Positions 8,524-17,800 of a DNA stretch of 56,908 nucleotides are shown here, one piece after another. Position numbers and translations under genes: made by a program. The number at the start of each line of letters is the position of its first letter. The first letter of the stretch is position 1. A model generated the notes under the pieces. That model had not been told where the DNA came from. It searched no databases and saw only the letters and a program-made list of their open reading frames with translations. The stretch comes from Olsenella profusa F0195 (lineage in GTDB: Bacteria; Actinomycetota; Coriobacteriia; Coriobacteriales; Atopobiaceae): the NCBI RefSeq assembly GCF_000468755.1, contig NZ_AWEZ01000037.1, positions 1 to 56,908 of the forward strand, in the 5' to 3' direction.

Positions 8524-9456
8524 TCAGCCCAAAAAGCGCACCTCAGGTTCCAGACGCACGCCAAACTGGCGCTCGACCTCGTCCTGCACGTGCTCGATGA
8601 CCGCATGGACGTCGGCCGCCGTGGCGCCACCATTGTTGACCACGAAACCCGCATGCTTGGTGGACACGCCCGCGCCGCCCACGGTGTAGCCCCTGAGCCC
8701 CGCATCGGTGACGAGCTTGCCGACAAAGTGCCCCTTGGGCCGCTTGAAGGTGGAGCCGGCACTGGGGAGCTCGAGCGGCTGCCTCTCCTCGCGACGCTGT
8801 GTGAGCTCATCCATCCGCGCACGAATCGCCCCACGCTCCCCCTCACGCAGCTTGAAGGTGGCCGAGAGCGTCACCAGTCCATCCGTGCGGACGCGGCTCG
8901 TGCGGTAGCCCAGGGCAAGCTCGTCGGCCACAAGGGTCTGCTGGGTGCCGTCCGACATGAGGCAGCGCACCGACTCCAGCACGTCGGCTATGCAGCCATC
9001 GTAGGCCCCCGCGTTCATGAAGCAGGCACCACCCACCGAGCCAGGAATACCGCAGGCAAACTCCAGTCCCGTGAGACCCAGCTCGCAGGCCATCTCGGAG
9101 GCCTCGCACAGCTGCACACCCGCCTGACAGGTAAGGCGATCACCGTCGGAGGTGACATTTACCAGCCCCTCCACACACGACACGATCACGCCATGGTACC
9201 CCTCATCCGCCACGAGCAGGTCGCTGCCACAGCCCAGCACGAAGTGGGGAACGTCCGCAGCGACGCAGGCAGCGATGACATCCCTGACCTCGTCCGCGTC
9301 ATCCGGCATCACGAAGAGGTCCGCGGGGCCACCGATCCTGAACGTGGTGTGCTCGCTCATGGGCTCCCGCTCGCGAACGTTCTCCTCGCCCACGATGCTC
9401 CGTAGCCTCCAGGTGAGATCCTGCATGACGCTTGACGCAAGCGTGCTCTCGAGCAT
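8524..9456 (-). CDS. murB: UDP-N-acetylenolpyruvoylglucosamine reductase
   Basis: A 310-residue cytoplasmic FAD enzyme that reduces UDP-GlcNAc-enolpyruvate to UDP-MurNAc in peptidoglycan precursor synthesis. Visible landmarks are the N-terminal NTTFRIGG-like HTTFRIGGPAD motif, the FAD-binding LGCGSDLLVADEG loop, the GIPGSVGGACFMNAGAYDG stretch, and the catalytic-site serine region AGSTFKRP. Start 9456 is chosen because AGGGAG lies upstream and the length fits the family; an in-frame start exists at 9504. It stands alone, convergent with the serine hydrolase pair. Confidence 0.95.
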   Translation of the reverse strand: MLESTLASSVMQDLTWRLRSIVGEENVREREPMSEHTTFRIGGPADLFVMPDDADEVRDVIAACVAADVPHFVLGCGSDLLVADEGYHGVIVSCVEGLVNVTSDGDRLTCQAGVQLCEASEMACELGLTGLEFACGIPGSVGGACFMNAGAYDGCIADVLESVRCLMSDGTQQTLVADELALGYRTSRVRTDGLVTLSATFKLREGERGAIRARMDELTQRREERQPLELPSAGSTFKRPKGHFVGKLVTDAGLRGYTVGGAGVSTKHAGFVVNNGGATAADVHAVIEHVQDEVERQFGVRLEPEVRFLG

Positions 9457-9750
9457 GCCCTGGTCACTCTCCCTTGTCCGACATAGGCGCAGCCACAGTG
9501 ACAAGTCGCTACACGGCTGCCAAGTATACCAGCTAGGGTGCTGGGATTCTCAGAGGGACGCACGAGGCGACCAAGACCCCGTTGCCTGTGGCCCATGCCT
9601 ATGATGCGAGCTCATGCGCGGGTTATATCCAACGGTTATGGCCACATATAGCATTTGGGTAACGCCCCGCGAGGGGAAGCACCCCTATACTCTTCAATCA
9701 GCAGCTGTGACACACGCGACTATGGCAGGACGAAGAGCGGGAGGTTTGGC

Positions 9751-10866
9751 ATGGCGGGTCTACACGCGCCCTTCAGGTTTGACTATGTGGGAAGCTTCCT
9801 GAGGCCGGAGGCCCTCAAGAGGGCCCGCGCCGACTTCACGGCAGGCTCCATCACGGCCGAGGAACTCACGGCTGTCGAGGACGATGCGATACGCGACCTT
9901 GTCGCCAAGCAGAAGGCAGCCGGCTATCACGTGATAACGGACGGCGAGTTCCGGCGCAGCTACTGGCACCTCGACTTCATGTGGGGGCTCGAGGGCATCG
10001 AGCACATCGAACTCGACCATGGCTATCGGTTCCATGGCGAGGAGACGACACACGGATCCGCTCGCGTGACGGGCAGAATCGGTGGTGCGGACCATCCGTT
10101 CGTCAGGCACTACCAGTTCATGCGCCAGTTCGAGGAGGAGGGGGTCATAGCCAAGCAGACCCTGCCCGCACCGGCCCAGACGCTGGCGGAGCTGTTCCGC
10201 GAGGACAACGGGACGCAGACCACGCGAGTCTACCCCGACCTTGACGAGCTGATCCGTGACGTCGCCATCGCGTACCGCATGGTCATCCGCGACCTCTATG
10301 ACGCGGGATGCCGCACCGTCCAACTTGACGACTGCACCTGGGGCATGATTGTGGACGCCTCGTACTGGAAGCATAGGGAGGGAGCCGGCCTCACCGTGGA
10401 GAACGAGGCCGAAAGGTATCTGCGCATCAACAACCTTGCCCTTGAGGGCCTGCCTGACGACCTGACCGTCACCACCCACATCTGCCGCGGAAACTATCAC
10501 TCCACCTACGCGTGCGAAGGCTCCTATGACGCCGTCGCCCCCTATGTGTTCGCCCGCGAGAACGTTGATGCGCTCTACCTCGAGTACGATGACGAGCGCT
10601 CCGGTGGCTTCGAACCCCTGGCCCAGGTGCCGCCTGACAAGAAGGTCGTGCTTGGCCTCATCACCACCAAGAGCCCCGTCCTCGAGGACAGGGACGCCGT
10701 CATCCGCCGCATCCACGAGGCAGAGCGCTACGTCCCCCTGGACCGGCTCTACCTGAGCCCACAGTGTGGGTTTGCCTCCTGCGAGATCGGCAACAAGCTC
10801 ACCGAGGAACAGCAGTGGGCAAAGCTCGCCCTCGTGAGACAGATCGCCCAGGAGGTCTGGGGATAG
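9751..10866 (+). CDS. cobalamin-independent methionine synthase-like protein (MetE C-terminal family, YxjG/YxjH-like)
   Basis: A 371-residue protein matching the C-terminal catalytic half of MetE, as in the short YxjG/YxjH group. It begins APFRFDYVGSFLRPEALKRA, and shows VQLDDCTWGM, then THICRGNYHSTYA (zinc-ligand His and Cys), LYLEYDDERSGGFEPL and a C-terminal LSPQCGFASCE (zinc-ligand Cys). It lacks the N-terminal half of full MetE, so the methyl donor may not be triglutamyl folate. GGGAGG precedes ATG 9751. It is monocistronic, with a 440-base gap after it. A role in methionine metabolism is likely. Confidence 0.88.
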   Translation: MAGLHAPFRFDYVGSFLRPEALKRARADFTAGSITAEELTAVEDDAIRDLVAKQKAAGYHVITDGEFRRSYWHLDFMWGLEGIEHIELDHGYRFHGEETTHGSARVTGRIGGADHPFVRHYQFMRQFEEEGVIAKQTLPAPAQTLAELFREDNGTQTTRVYPDLDELIRDVAIAYRMVIRDLYDAGCRTVQLDDCTWGMIVDASYWKHREGAGLTVENEAERYLRINNLALEGLPDDLTVTTHICRGNYHSTYACEGSYDAVAPYVFARENVDALYLEYDDERSGGFEPLAQVPPDKKVVLGLITTKSPVLEDRDAVIRRIHEAERYVPLDRLYLSPQCGFASCEIGNKLTEEQQWAKLALVRQIAQEVWG

Positions 10867-11304
10867 CCACCGACATGGAAGTGAGACTCCAGTCACGCCA
10901 TCGTGGTCGCCATGTGCCATCGTGTGATCATGATGGCGCGAGAGGATGACATGACCACGGGATCGACTTCTGCTGTATGCGCGTGACCGATATGGTACGT
11001 ACCCGTGATGGAGCTGGACAAGAACAGGATCGGCCTGTCCGGAACGGCAGCTGCGACGTCATCAACCTGGGGTGCGCTCCCGAGGATGTCACGGCCCTTC
11101 GCCTGAGCCTACCTGTGAGCTGCCCGGCGCCAGCTTCCGATTGGCATCGTAGGCCCCATCCTCGGCACATGCGCTCCTGCGCCATCCCATGTCGACGGTC
11201 GATGACGTGGGCGGGCTCCACCAGGAACCCCCATTGGCGTATGCGGCGCTGACTTTTTTGCCGCGCACGTCAATGCATCCGACTAGCAGGGGTATAGTGG
11301 GAGA
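10867..11304. other. intergenic stretch with no gene seen
   Basis: About 440 bases between the MetE-like gene and the FMN riboswitch. No ORF with a credible ribosome binding site or family resemblance was found on either strand. The last 15 bases contain a promoter -10 candidate, TATAGT at 11293-11298, with only a poor -35 (TCAATG at 11270-11275), correctly placed to start the riboswitch transcript near 11305. Confidence 0.5.
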
Positions 11305-11450
11305 CATCAGTTTCAGGGCGGGGTGAGAGTCCCCACTGGCGGTAAGTGGCCGCACGCCGTGAGCCACGAGTCCGCGCACCGCGATGAAAAGAGCGGTTGA
11401 CCTGGTGAGAGTCCAGGACCAACGGTCATAGTCCGGATGAGAGAAACGGA
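11305..11450 (+). promoter_or_regulatory. FMN riboswitch (RFN element)
   Basis: The conserved RFN boxes are visible in order: TTTCAGGGCGGGGTGAGAG at 11311-11329, CCCCACTGGCGGTAA, the paired CCTGGTGAGAGTCCAGGACC at 11401-11420, AACGGTCATAGTCCGGATG, and the closing GAGAAACG at 11441-11448, which pairs back to the start. It lies just upstream of ribU and its 3' end abuts the ribosome binding site GGAG before ATG 11458. FMN binding therefore most likely blocks translation or causes early termination when flavin is plentiful. Confidence 0.96.
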
Positions 11451-11457
11451 GGCCATC

Positions 11458-12036
11458 ATGGCACGACTCACCACGCGTCACGACACCCACTCCACCACGA
11501 GCCAGTCGCACGGCTGGTCGACCAAGCGCATCGCCGTCACGGCACTGTTCTGCGCGCTCATGGCCATCTCGACGCTCCTCATCGAGATCCCCCTCCTGCC
11601 AGCCGTGCCCTGGCTCAAGTACGACCCCTCGGGCGTCTTTGGCCTCGTCGGGGGCTTTGCCTTTGGGCCCGCCACGGGGGCGGTCATCTCCATCATCCCG
11701 TACCTCCTGCACATTGCCACCAGCTCAGGCGTCTACGGCACGATCATGGCCATCCTCGCGACGTTCTCGCTCGTCGTGCCCGCATCCCTCATATACAAGC
11801 GCGTGCCCACCATGTGGGGAGCCCTGTTGGGCATGCTCGTCGGCGCCATCGTGTGCCTGGCCGCCTGCATCGCGGGCAACCTGATCATCACCCCCCTCTA
11901 TGCGCACATGACCACCGAGCAGGTCGTGGCCCTCATCGTGCCGGCGCTGCTGCCGTTCAACCTCCTCAAGGTCATCATCAACTGCGCGCTGGCGCTGCTC
12001 ATCTACAAGCCCGTCTCCAAGGCGTTGGGCAACTAG
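11458..12036 (+). CDS. ribU: ECF transporter S component, riboflavin-specific
   Basis: A 192-residue hydrophobic substrate-binding subunit of an energy-coupling-factor transporter. After a polar N-terminus it shows a series of membrane segments (about six), with IEIPLLPAVPWLKYDPSG and GGFAFGPATGAVISI, typical of RibU. The FMN riboswitch upstream supports riboflavin as substrate. ATG 11458 is chosen because an ATG 21 bases earlier lies inside the riboswitch closing helix. It is followed directly by its own ecfA and ecfT genes, so the riboswitch may also control the energising module. Confidence 0.93.
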   Translation: MARLTTRHDTHSTTSQSHGWSTKRIAVTALFCALMAISTLLIEIPLLPAVPWLKYDPSGVFGLVGGFAFGPATGAVISIIPYLLHIATSSGVYGTIMAILATFSLVVPASLIYKRVPTMWGALLGMLVGAIVCLAACIAGNLIITPLYAHMTTEQVVALIVPALLPFNLLKVIINCALALLIYKPVSKALGN

Positions 12037-12066
12037 CCCGCCATCCGCCCCGTGCAAGGACATGCC

Positions 12067-13827
12067 GTGCAACACCTTGGCCCCATCGCACACCTTGCGC
12101 ACGTCACCCTCGCCTACGAGGGTGACGTGCGCGCCCTCGATGACGTCTCCCTGGAGGTGCGTGCCGGGGAGCGGCTCTGCGTCCTGGGGGCCAACGGATC
12201 GGGAAAGTCCACGCTTGCAGGCGTGCTGGCGGGGCTCATCGCACCCGACGGGGGCTCCGTCGATCTGGTGGGCAGGCGCGTGCTCACGGACGGGGTCCCC
12301 GACTATGATGCCTATGTGCAGGCCCGCCGCATGCTGGGCCTGGTGTTCCAGAACCCCGACGACCAGATCGTGACGTCCGTCGTCGACGAGGACGTCGCCT
12401 TTGGCCCCGAGAACCTGGGGGTTCCCCCTACCGAGATCGACGTCCGCGTGCGGCGGGAGCTCCATCGCACTGCGATGGAGGCCTATGCCAAGGCTGACCC
12501 CACGCGTCTCTCGGGCGGACAGAAGCAACGCGTCGCCATCGCCGGCGCGCTGGCGATGGAGCCGGCCCTGCTCGTGCTGGACGAGCCGGGCGCCCTGCTG
12601 GACGTGCGTGGACGCACCTCCATCATGAGGGTCATGGGCAAGCTCAAGGCCCTGGGGACGACCGTGGTACATATCACGCACTTCATGGAGGAGGCCCTCG
12701 AGGCGGATCGCGTGATCGTGATGGGCCAGGGACGCATCGTGCTCTCCGGCTCCCCCTCCGAGGTGTTCTCGCACGACGAGGCCATCCGCGCCCTGGGCCT
12801 CGAGGAGCCCTGGACCGCACGACTGGCCACGCGCCTCCAGGAGTATGGCACCCGGGTGCGTTGGACGTGCGACGCTCCCTCACTTGAGCGTGACATCGTG
12901 GCCACCTGCACGGATGTCAGCGAACCCGCCCCCATGACCCCGCCGGGCCCCGTCGCCCCGCACGGCCCCATCGCCCTTGAGGCGTCTCACGTCTCCTACT
13001 CCTACGAGGACGGCGATGCCCGCGCCGACAGGCACGCGGCCCTGGATGACGTCAGCCTCGCCGTCCGCCAGGGCGAGCGCTGCGCCATCATCGGGCAGAC
13101 GGGTTCGGGCAAGTCGACCCTGCTGCGCCTCCTGTGCGGACTCGAGGTGCCCGACGGTGGCACCGTCAGCGTGGGGGGCGTGGGCACCGCCACCAAGGAG
13201 GGGCGTCGCCAGGTGCACCAGCTCGTGGGGTACGTAATGCAGCATCCCGAGCGACAGCTCTTTGCCGAGACCGTCCGCGAGGACGTCTCGTTCGGCCCAC
13301 GCAACAGGGGTCTTGCGGAGGACGAGGTCGCACGGCGCTGCGAGGGGGCACTGAGGCTCGTGGGACTCGCGGGGCTTGAGGATGCCTCCCCCTTCGAGCT
13401 GTCCGGAGGCCAGCGGCGCCTGTGCGCCATCGCCGGCATCCTCGCCATGCGCCCGCGCATCCTGGTGATGGACGAGCCCACGGCCGGCCTCGACCCACGG
13501 GGGCGCACGGAGCTCGGTCGCATCCTCGGGAGCCTACACGAGCGGGGCGTGACCATCATCGAGGTCACGCACTCGCGCTTCATTGCCGTGCGCGTGCAGC
13601 GCGTCTTCGTGCTCGACCAATCGCATCTGACCATGAGCGGCACGCCACGCCAGGTGTTCTCCTACCCCAACGAGGGGCGGCTCCACGAGGCGGGGCTGGG
13701 CCTTCCCACGGCGCTCGAGTGGGCGCGCCGACTGCGAGCCGATGGCGTGCCCTGCACCGAGGCGCCGCTCGCACTCGAGGAGCTCGCGCGATCCCTTGCG
13801 CCCCAGGCACGGAAGGGTGACGCCTGA
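12067..13827 (+). CDS. ecfA: ECF transporter ATPase, two fused ATP-binding domains
   Basis: A 586-residue protein joining both EcfA ATPases in one chain. Domain 1 has Walker A GANGSGKST (about residue 41), signature LSGGQKQR and Walker B LLVLDEPGALLD; domain 2 has GQTGSGKST (about residue 343), LSGGQRRL and ILVMDEPTAGLDP. The alanine in DEPGALLD is less usual than DEPTSGLD. GTG 12067 is preferred as start because AAGGA lies six bases upstream; GTG 12052 is an alternative. The stop overlaps the ecfT start (TGATG). It powers substrate import by RibU, and perhaps by other S components in the cell. Confidence 0.93.
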   Translation: MQHLGPIAHLAHVTLAYEGDVRALDDVSLEVRAGERLCVLGANGSGKSTLAGVLAGLIAPDGGSVDLVGRRVLTDGVPDYDAYVQARRMLGLVFQNPDDQIVTSVVDEDVAFGPENLGVPPTEIDVRVRRELHRTAMEAYAKADPTRLSGGQKQRVAIAGALAMEPALLVLDEPGALLDVRGRTSIMRVMGKLKALGTTVVHITHFMEEALEADRVIVMGQGRIVLSGSPSEVFSHDEAIRALGLEEPWTARLATRLQEYGTRVRWTCDAPSLERDIVATCTDVSEPAPMTPPGPVAPHGPIALEASHVSYSYEDGDARADRHAALDDVSLAVRQGERCAIIGQTGSGKSTLLRLLCGLEVPDGGTVSVGGVGTATKEGRRQVHQLVGYVMQHPERQLFAETVREDVSFGPRNRGLAEDEVARRCEGALRLVGLAGLEDASPFELSGGQRRLCAIAGILAMRPRILVMDEPTAGLDPRGRTELGRILGSLHERGVTIIEVTHSRFIAVRVQRVFVLDQSHLTMSGTPRQVFSYPNEGRLHEAGLGLPTALEWARRLRADGVPCTEAPLALEELARSLAPQARKGDA

Positions 13828-14639
13828 TGGCACTGCGCATCTCCATGGGACAGTACCTGCCAGGAGACTCCCCCCTGCATCGCCTGGACCCACGCGTCAA
13901 GCTTGGCGGAACCCTTATCCTCGTCCTCAGCGCGTTTGGCATAGCCACGCCCACTCAGCTGCTGCTGGGCCTGGCGGGCATCGTCGCGCTGTTCGCATGC
14001 GCGCGCGTGCCGCTGGCAAAGGTGGCCGCCTCCATCAGGCCCGTCGTGGCGATACTGGCGTTCCTTGCCGTTTTCAACCTCTTCTTCGTGCAGGAGGGGG
14101 AGCCGCTCTGGCGTTGGGGCGTGCTGGGCATCACCACCGGCAGCGTGCGCGTGGCCGTCATCTACAGCCTGAGGCTCGTCATTGCCACGCTCGCCGCGGC
14201 GCTCATGCTGCTCACCACCACGCCCACGCAGATCACGGACGCCTGCGACGCCGCGCTCTCACCCTTGGCCAAGTTGGGGCTCCCCGGCCATGAGCTTGCC
14301 ATGGTCTTCTCGCTCATGCTGCGCTTCATCCCCACGCTGGCCGACGAGACCCAGGCCATCCTCGATGCGCAGACCATGCGGGGCGCGCCCATCGGGGAGG
14401 GTCCCCCCCTTCGGCGCGCACAATCCCTGATCCCGGTGCTCATCGCCCTGCTTGCGAGCTCCGCGCATCACGCCGACGGCCTTGCGCGCGCCCTGGATGC
14501 ACGCAGCTATGTGGGCGGGGCCACCAGAAGCCACTGGCACCCCATGCGCATGCGCCCCAGGGACTGGCTGGCGCTGGCGCTGCTCGCGGCCTATGTCGTG
14601 GCGCTCGTGGCAGCGGGGCTACTCGCCGTCACCCTTTAA
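13827..14639 (+). CDS. ecfT: ECF transporter T component (transmembrane scaffold)
   Basis: A 270-residue membrane protein linking the S component to the ATPases. It begins with an amphipathic segment and DSPLHRLDPRVKLGGTL, typical of EcfT, then about six membrane segments. The coupling helices are visible as AQTMRGAPIGEG and ALDARSYVGG, the Ala-Arg motifs that dock on EcfA. Its ATG overlaps the ecfA stop, so synthesis is probably coupled. It is the last gene of the riboswitch-led operon. Confidence 0.93.
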   Translation: MALRISMGQYLPGDSPLHRLDPRVKLGGTLILVLSAFGIATPTQLLLGLAGIVALFACARVPLAKVAASIRPVVAILAFLAVFNLFFVQEGEPLWRWGVLGITTGSVRVAVIYSLRLVIATLAAALMLLTTTPTQITDACDAALSPLAKLGLPGHELAMVFSLMLRFIPTLADETQAILDAQTMRGAPIGEGPPLRRAQSLIPVLIALLASSAHHADGLARALDARSYVGGATRSHWHPMRMRPRDWLALALLAAYVVALVAAGLLAVTL

Positions 14640-14711
14640 CGTGTGCGTTTCCGTCATCCTTGCTGACGTTTCCACAGATGGCGACTGGCTCACCCAACGG
14701 AAACGTACACG
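14640..14711. promoter_or_regulatory. inverted repeat upstream of purL, possible LacI/PurR-type operator
   Basis: Arms CGTGTGCGTTTCCG (14640-14653) and CGGAAACGTACACG (14698-14711) are reverse complements at 13 of 14 positions, 44 bases apart, with a further half-site-like GACGTTTCC between them. The (A)CGGAAACG half resembles LacI/GalR-family operators. It starts one base after the ecfT stop and ends about 120 bases before the purL ATG, with the AT-rich TTAATTAT (14748-14754) between as a possible -10 region. Regulation is inferred only. Confidence 0.4.
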
Positions 14712-14833
14712 CTGGCGACACCCTCACCGTAGCTTCCGGTGGCTGATTAATTATGGGTACACGCGGCACAGGTGACCTGGGCGGTCGTATCATGGGCGTG
14801 TACGCGCAATCGCCGCTCACCGGAGGGCACGCC

Positions 14834-17800
14834 ATGGTCTCACGCGTCTACGTAGAGAAGAAGCCGGGTTTTGACGTCGAGTCGCAACAGCTGGCACACG
14901 AGCTGCGTCACACCCTTGGCATCAGGGGGCTCGAGGGACTGCGCATCATCAATCGCTATGACGTCGAGGGCATCACCAGGGAGCTGTTCGAGCGGTGCGT
15001 GCCAACCGTCTTCAGCGAACCACAGTCCGACGTGGCCACCACGCGTCGCCCCGCCGCGGGCGCGGGCGCCAGGGTCTTTGCCGTCGAGTTCCTTCCCGGC
15101 CAGTTTGACCAGCGCGCGGACTCCGCCAGCGAGTGCATCCAGCTCATCAGCCAAGGCGAGCGCCCCGCCGTCGCCTCCGCAAGGCTCTACTACCTCACGG
15201 GCGACCTCTCCACACAGGACGTCGAGGCCATCAAGCGCTACGTCATCAACCCCGTGGAGGCGCGCGAGGCATCGCTCGCCACGCGCAGGACGCTCAGGGT
15301 GGCCTACCCCACGCCCGAGGCGGTGGAGACCATCACGGGCTTCCGCACGCTCACCAAGAGGCAGCTCAAGGCCTTCATCGGCGAGCACGGGCTGGCCATG
15401 GACCTCGCGGACGTCACCTTCTGCCAGCGCTACTTCAAGGATGAGCAACGCGACCCGACGATCACCGAGATCAGGATGATTGACACCTACTGGTCGGACC
15501 ATTGCCGCCACACCACCTTCGGTACCCAGCTTGAGCACGTGCGCATCGACGATTCCCTGGTCGGAGGGGCCTTCGAGCGCTACCTCGCCGTACGCCATGA
15601 GCTGGGGCGCGATCAGAGGCCCGTCTGCCTCATGGACATGGGAACCATAGGCGCCAAATACCTCAAGAGGAAGGGCACTCTCAGGAGACTGGACGAGTCC
15701 GAGGAGATCAACGCCTGCACCGTCAAGTGCAGGGTGGACGTCAACGGACACGACGAGGACTGGCTCTTCCTCTTCAAGAACGAGACGCACAACCACCCCA
15801 CCGAGATCGAGCCCTTCGGTGGTGCGGCCACCTGCATCGGCGGCGCCATCCGCGACCCGCTCAGTGGCCGCAGCTATGTGTACCAGGCCATGCGCGTGAC
15901 CGGCGCGGCAGACCCCACGGTGCCCGTCTCCCAGACGCTCCCCGGCAAGCTCCCCCAGCGCAAGCTCGTGCGCACGGCCGCGATGGGCTACTCAAGCTAC
16001 GGCAACCAGGTCGGCCTGGCCACGGGTCAGGTGAGCGAGCTCTATCACCCCGGCTACGTGGCCAAGCGCATGGAGATCGGCGCCGTCGTGGGCGCCACGC
16101 CCGCCCGCCACGTGCGCCGCGAGCGTCCCGCTCCCGGCGACAGGATCATCCTTTTGGGTGGCCGCACCGGCCGCGACGGCATCGGCGGGGCCACCGGCTC
16201 CTCCAAGGCCCACAACGTGGAGTCCCTCGCGAAGGACGGGGCCGAGGTGCAGAAGGGCAACGCCCCCACCGAGCGCAAGCTCCAGCGGCTGTTCCGTCGC
16301 GAGGATGCCTGCAGGCTCATCAAGCGCTGCAACGACTTCGGCGCCGGCGGCGTGAGCGTGGCCATCGGCGAGCTGGCCGACGGCCTTTCCATCGACCTCG
16401 ACAGGGTCCCCAAGAAGTACGAGGGGCTGGATGGCACCGAGCTGGCCATCAGCGAGTCGCAGGAGCGCATGGCCGTGGCGCTCGACCCCACAGACGTGGA
16501 CGAGTTCATGCGCTATGCGCATGAGGAGAACCTCGAGGCCACCGTGGTCGCCGAGGTCACCGCAGAGCCGCGCCTGCGCATGTCGTGGGGCGGAGCCACC
16601 ATCTGCGACGTGAGCCGTGAGTTCCTCTCCTCCAACGGAGCGTCCAAGCACCAGGACGTCCATGTGCTCGCGCAGGGCACCTACGAGCCCACATGGCGGG
16701 GTGACACCATCGCCCAGAGGATGCGCTCCGTCGTGAGCGACCTCAACGTGGCCTCCAACAAGGGCCTCGCCGAACGCTTCGACTCCACCATCGGCGCGGC
16801 GACCGTGCTCATGCCCTTCGGTGGGAGGTACCAGCTCACGCCTCCCATGGCCATGGTCGCCAAGCTCCCCGTCCCCGGCGAGACCACCACGGTCTCCGGC
16901 ATGGCCTGGGGCTTCAACCCCTACCTCATGAGCGAGAACCAATTCACGGGCGCCTACCTCTCCGTCGTGGAGTCCGTGGCCAAGCTGGCCGCTGCCGGCA
17001 TCGACCGCAGGTCCATGTACCTCACGTTCCAAGAGTACTTCGAGCGGCTGCGTGACGTCCCCGAACGCTGGGGCAAGCCCACGGCCGCCGTCCTGGGTGC
17101 ACTCATGGCCCAGCTCGACCTGGGCATCGGTTCCATCGGTGGCAAGGATTCCATGTCCGGCTCCTTCGAGGACCTCGACGTCCCACCCACGCTCGTCTCC
17201 ATCGCCACGGGCCTGGGCGCACTCGACCGCATCGCCTCGCCCGAGTTCAAGTGCACGGACAGCAAGCTCTGGCTCATCCGGCCCGCATACCAGGCGGATG
17301 GCATCACGCCCGAGCCTGCGAGCTTCCTCAAGGTGCTCGACTTCATCCAAGAGCACCTTGGCTATGGCGTGCTGCGCGCCATCTCCACGCCGGGCTATGG
17401 CTGCCTCGCCGAGCAGCTCTTCAAGAGTGCCGTGGGCAACCGCATCGGCTTTGGCCTGGCAAACGACGTCGATTCCTCCATCCTCTTCAGGCTCGCCTAT
17501 GGCAGCTTCGTCATCGAGGTGGACGAGGGGACCTTCATCCCCGTCGACCGCCCTGGCGTCATCGCCACCTTCCTGGGTGGGACCTCCGCCGAGTACCGGA
17601 TGTGGGCTGGACGCGAGGTCATCGACCTCACCGAGCTCCAGGAGGCGTGGGAGTCCGGCATCGAGTCGGTCTTCCCCTACCGTGGGCGGGGCGAGGACGT
17701 CGAGCCCGTGAGCTTCGATGCCCTGGGACGGGGCGTCGCGCGCAGGGCGCCCGCCGTCAGGACGGCCAGGCCGCGCGTGGTCATTCCCGTGTTCCCCGGC

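Noticed and set aside
11437-11457. ATG inside the FMN riboswitch as ribU start
   Set aside because: It falls in the conserved 3' strand of the riboswitch; the ATG at 11458 has the ribosome binding site.
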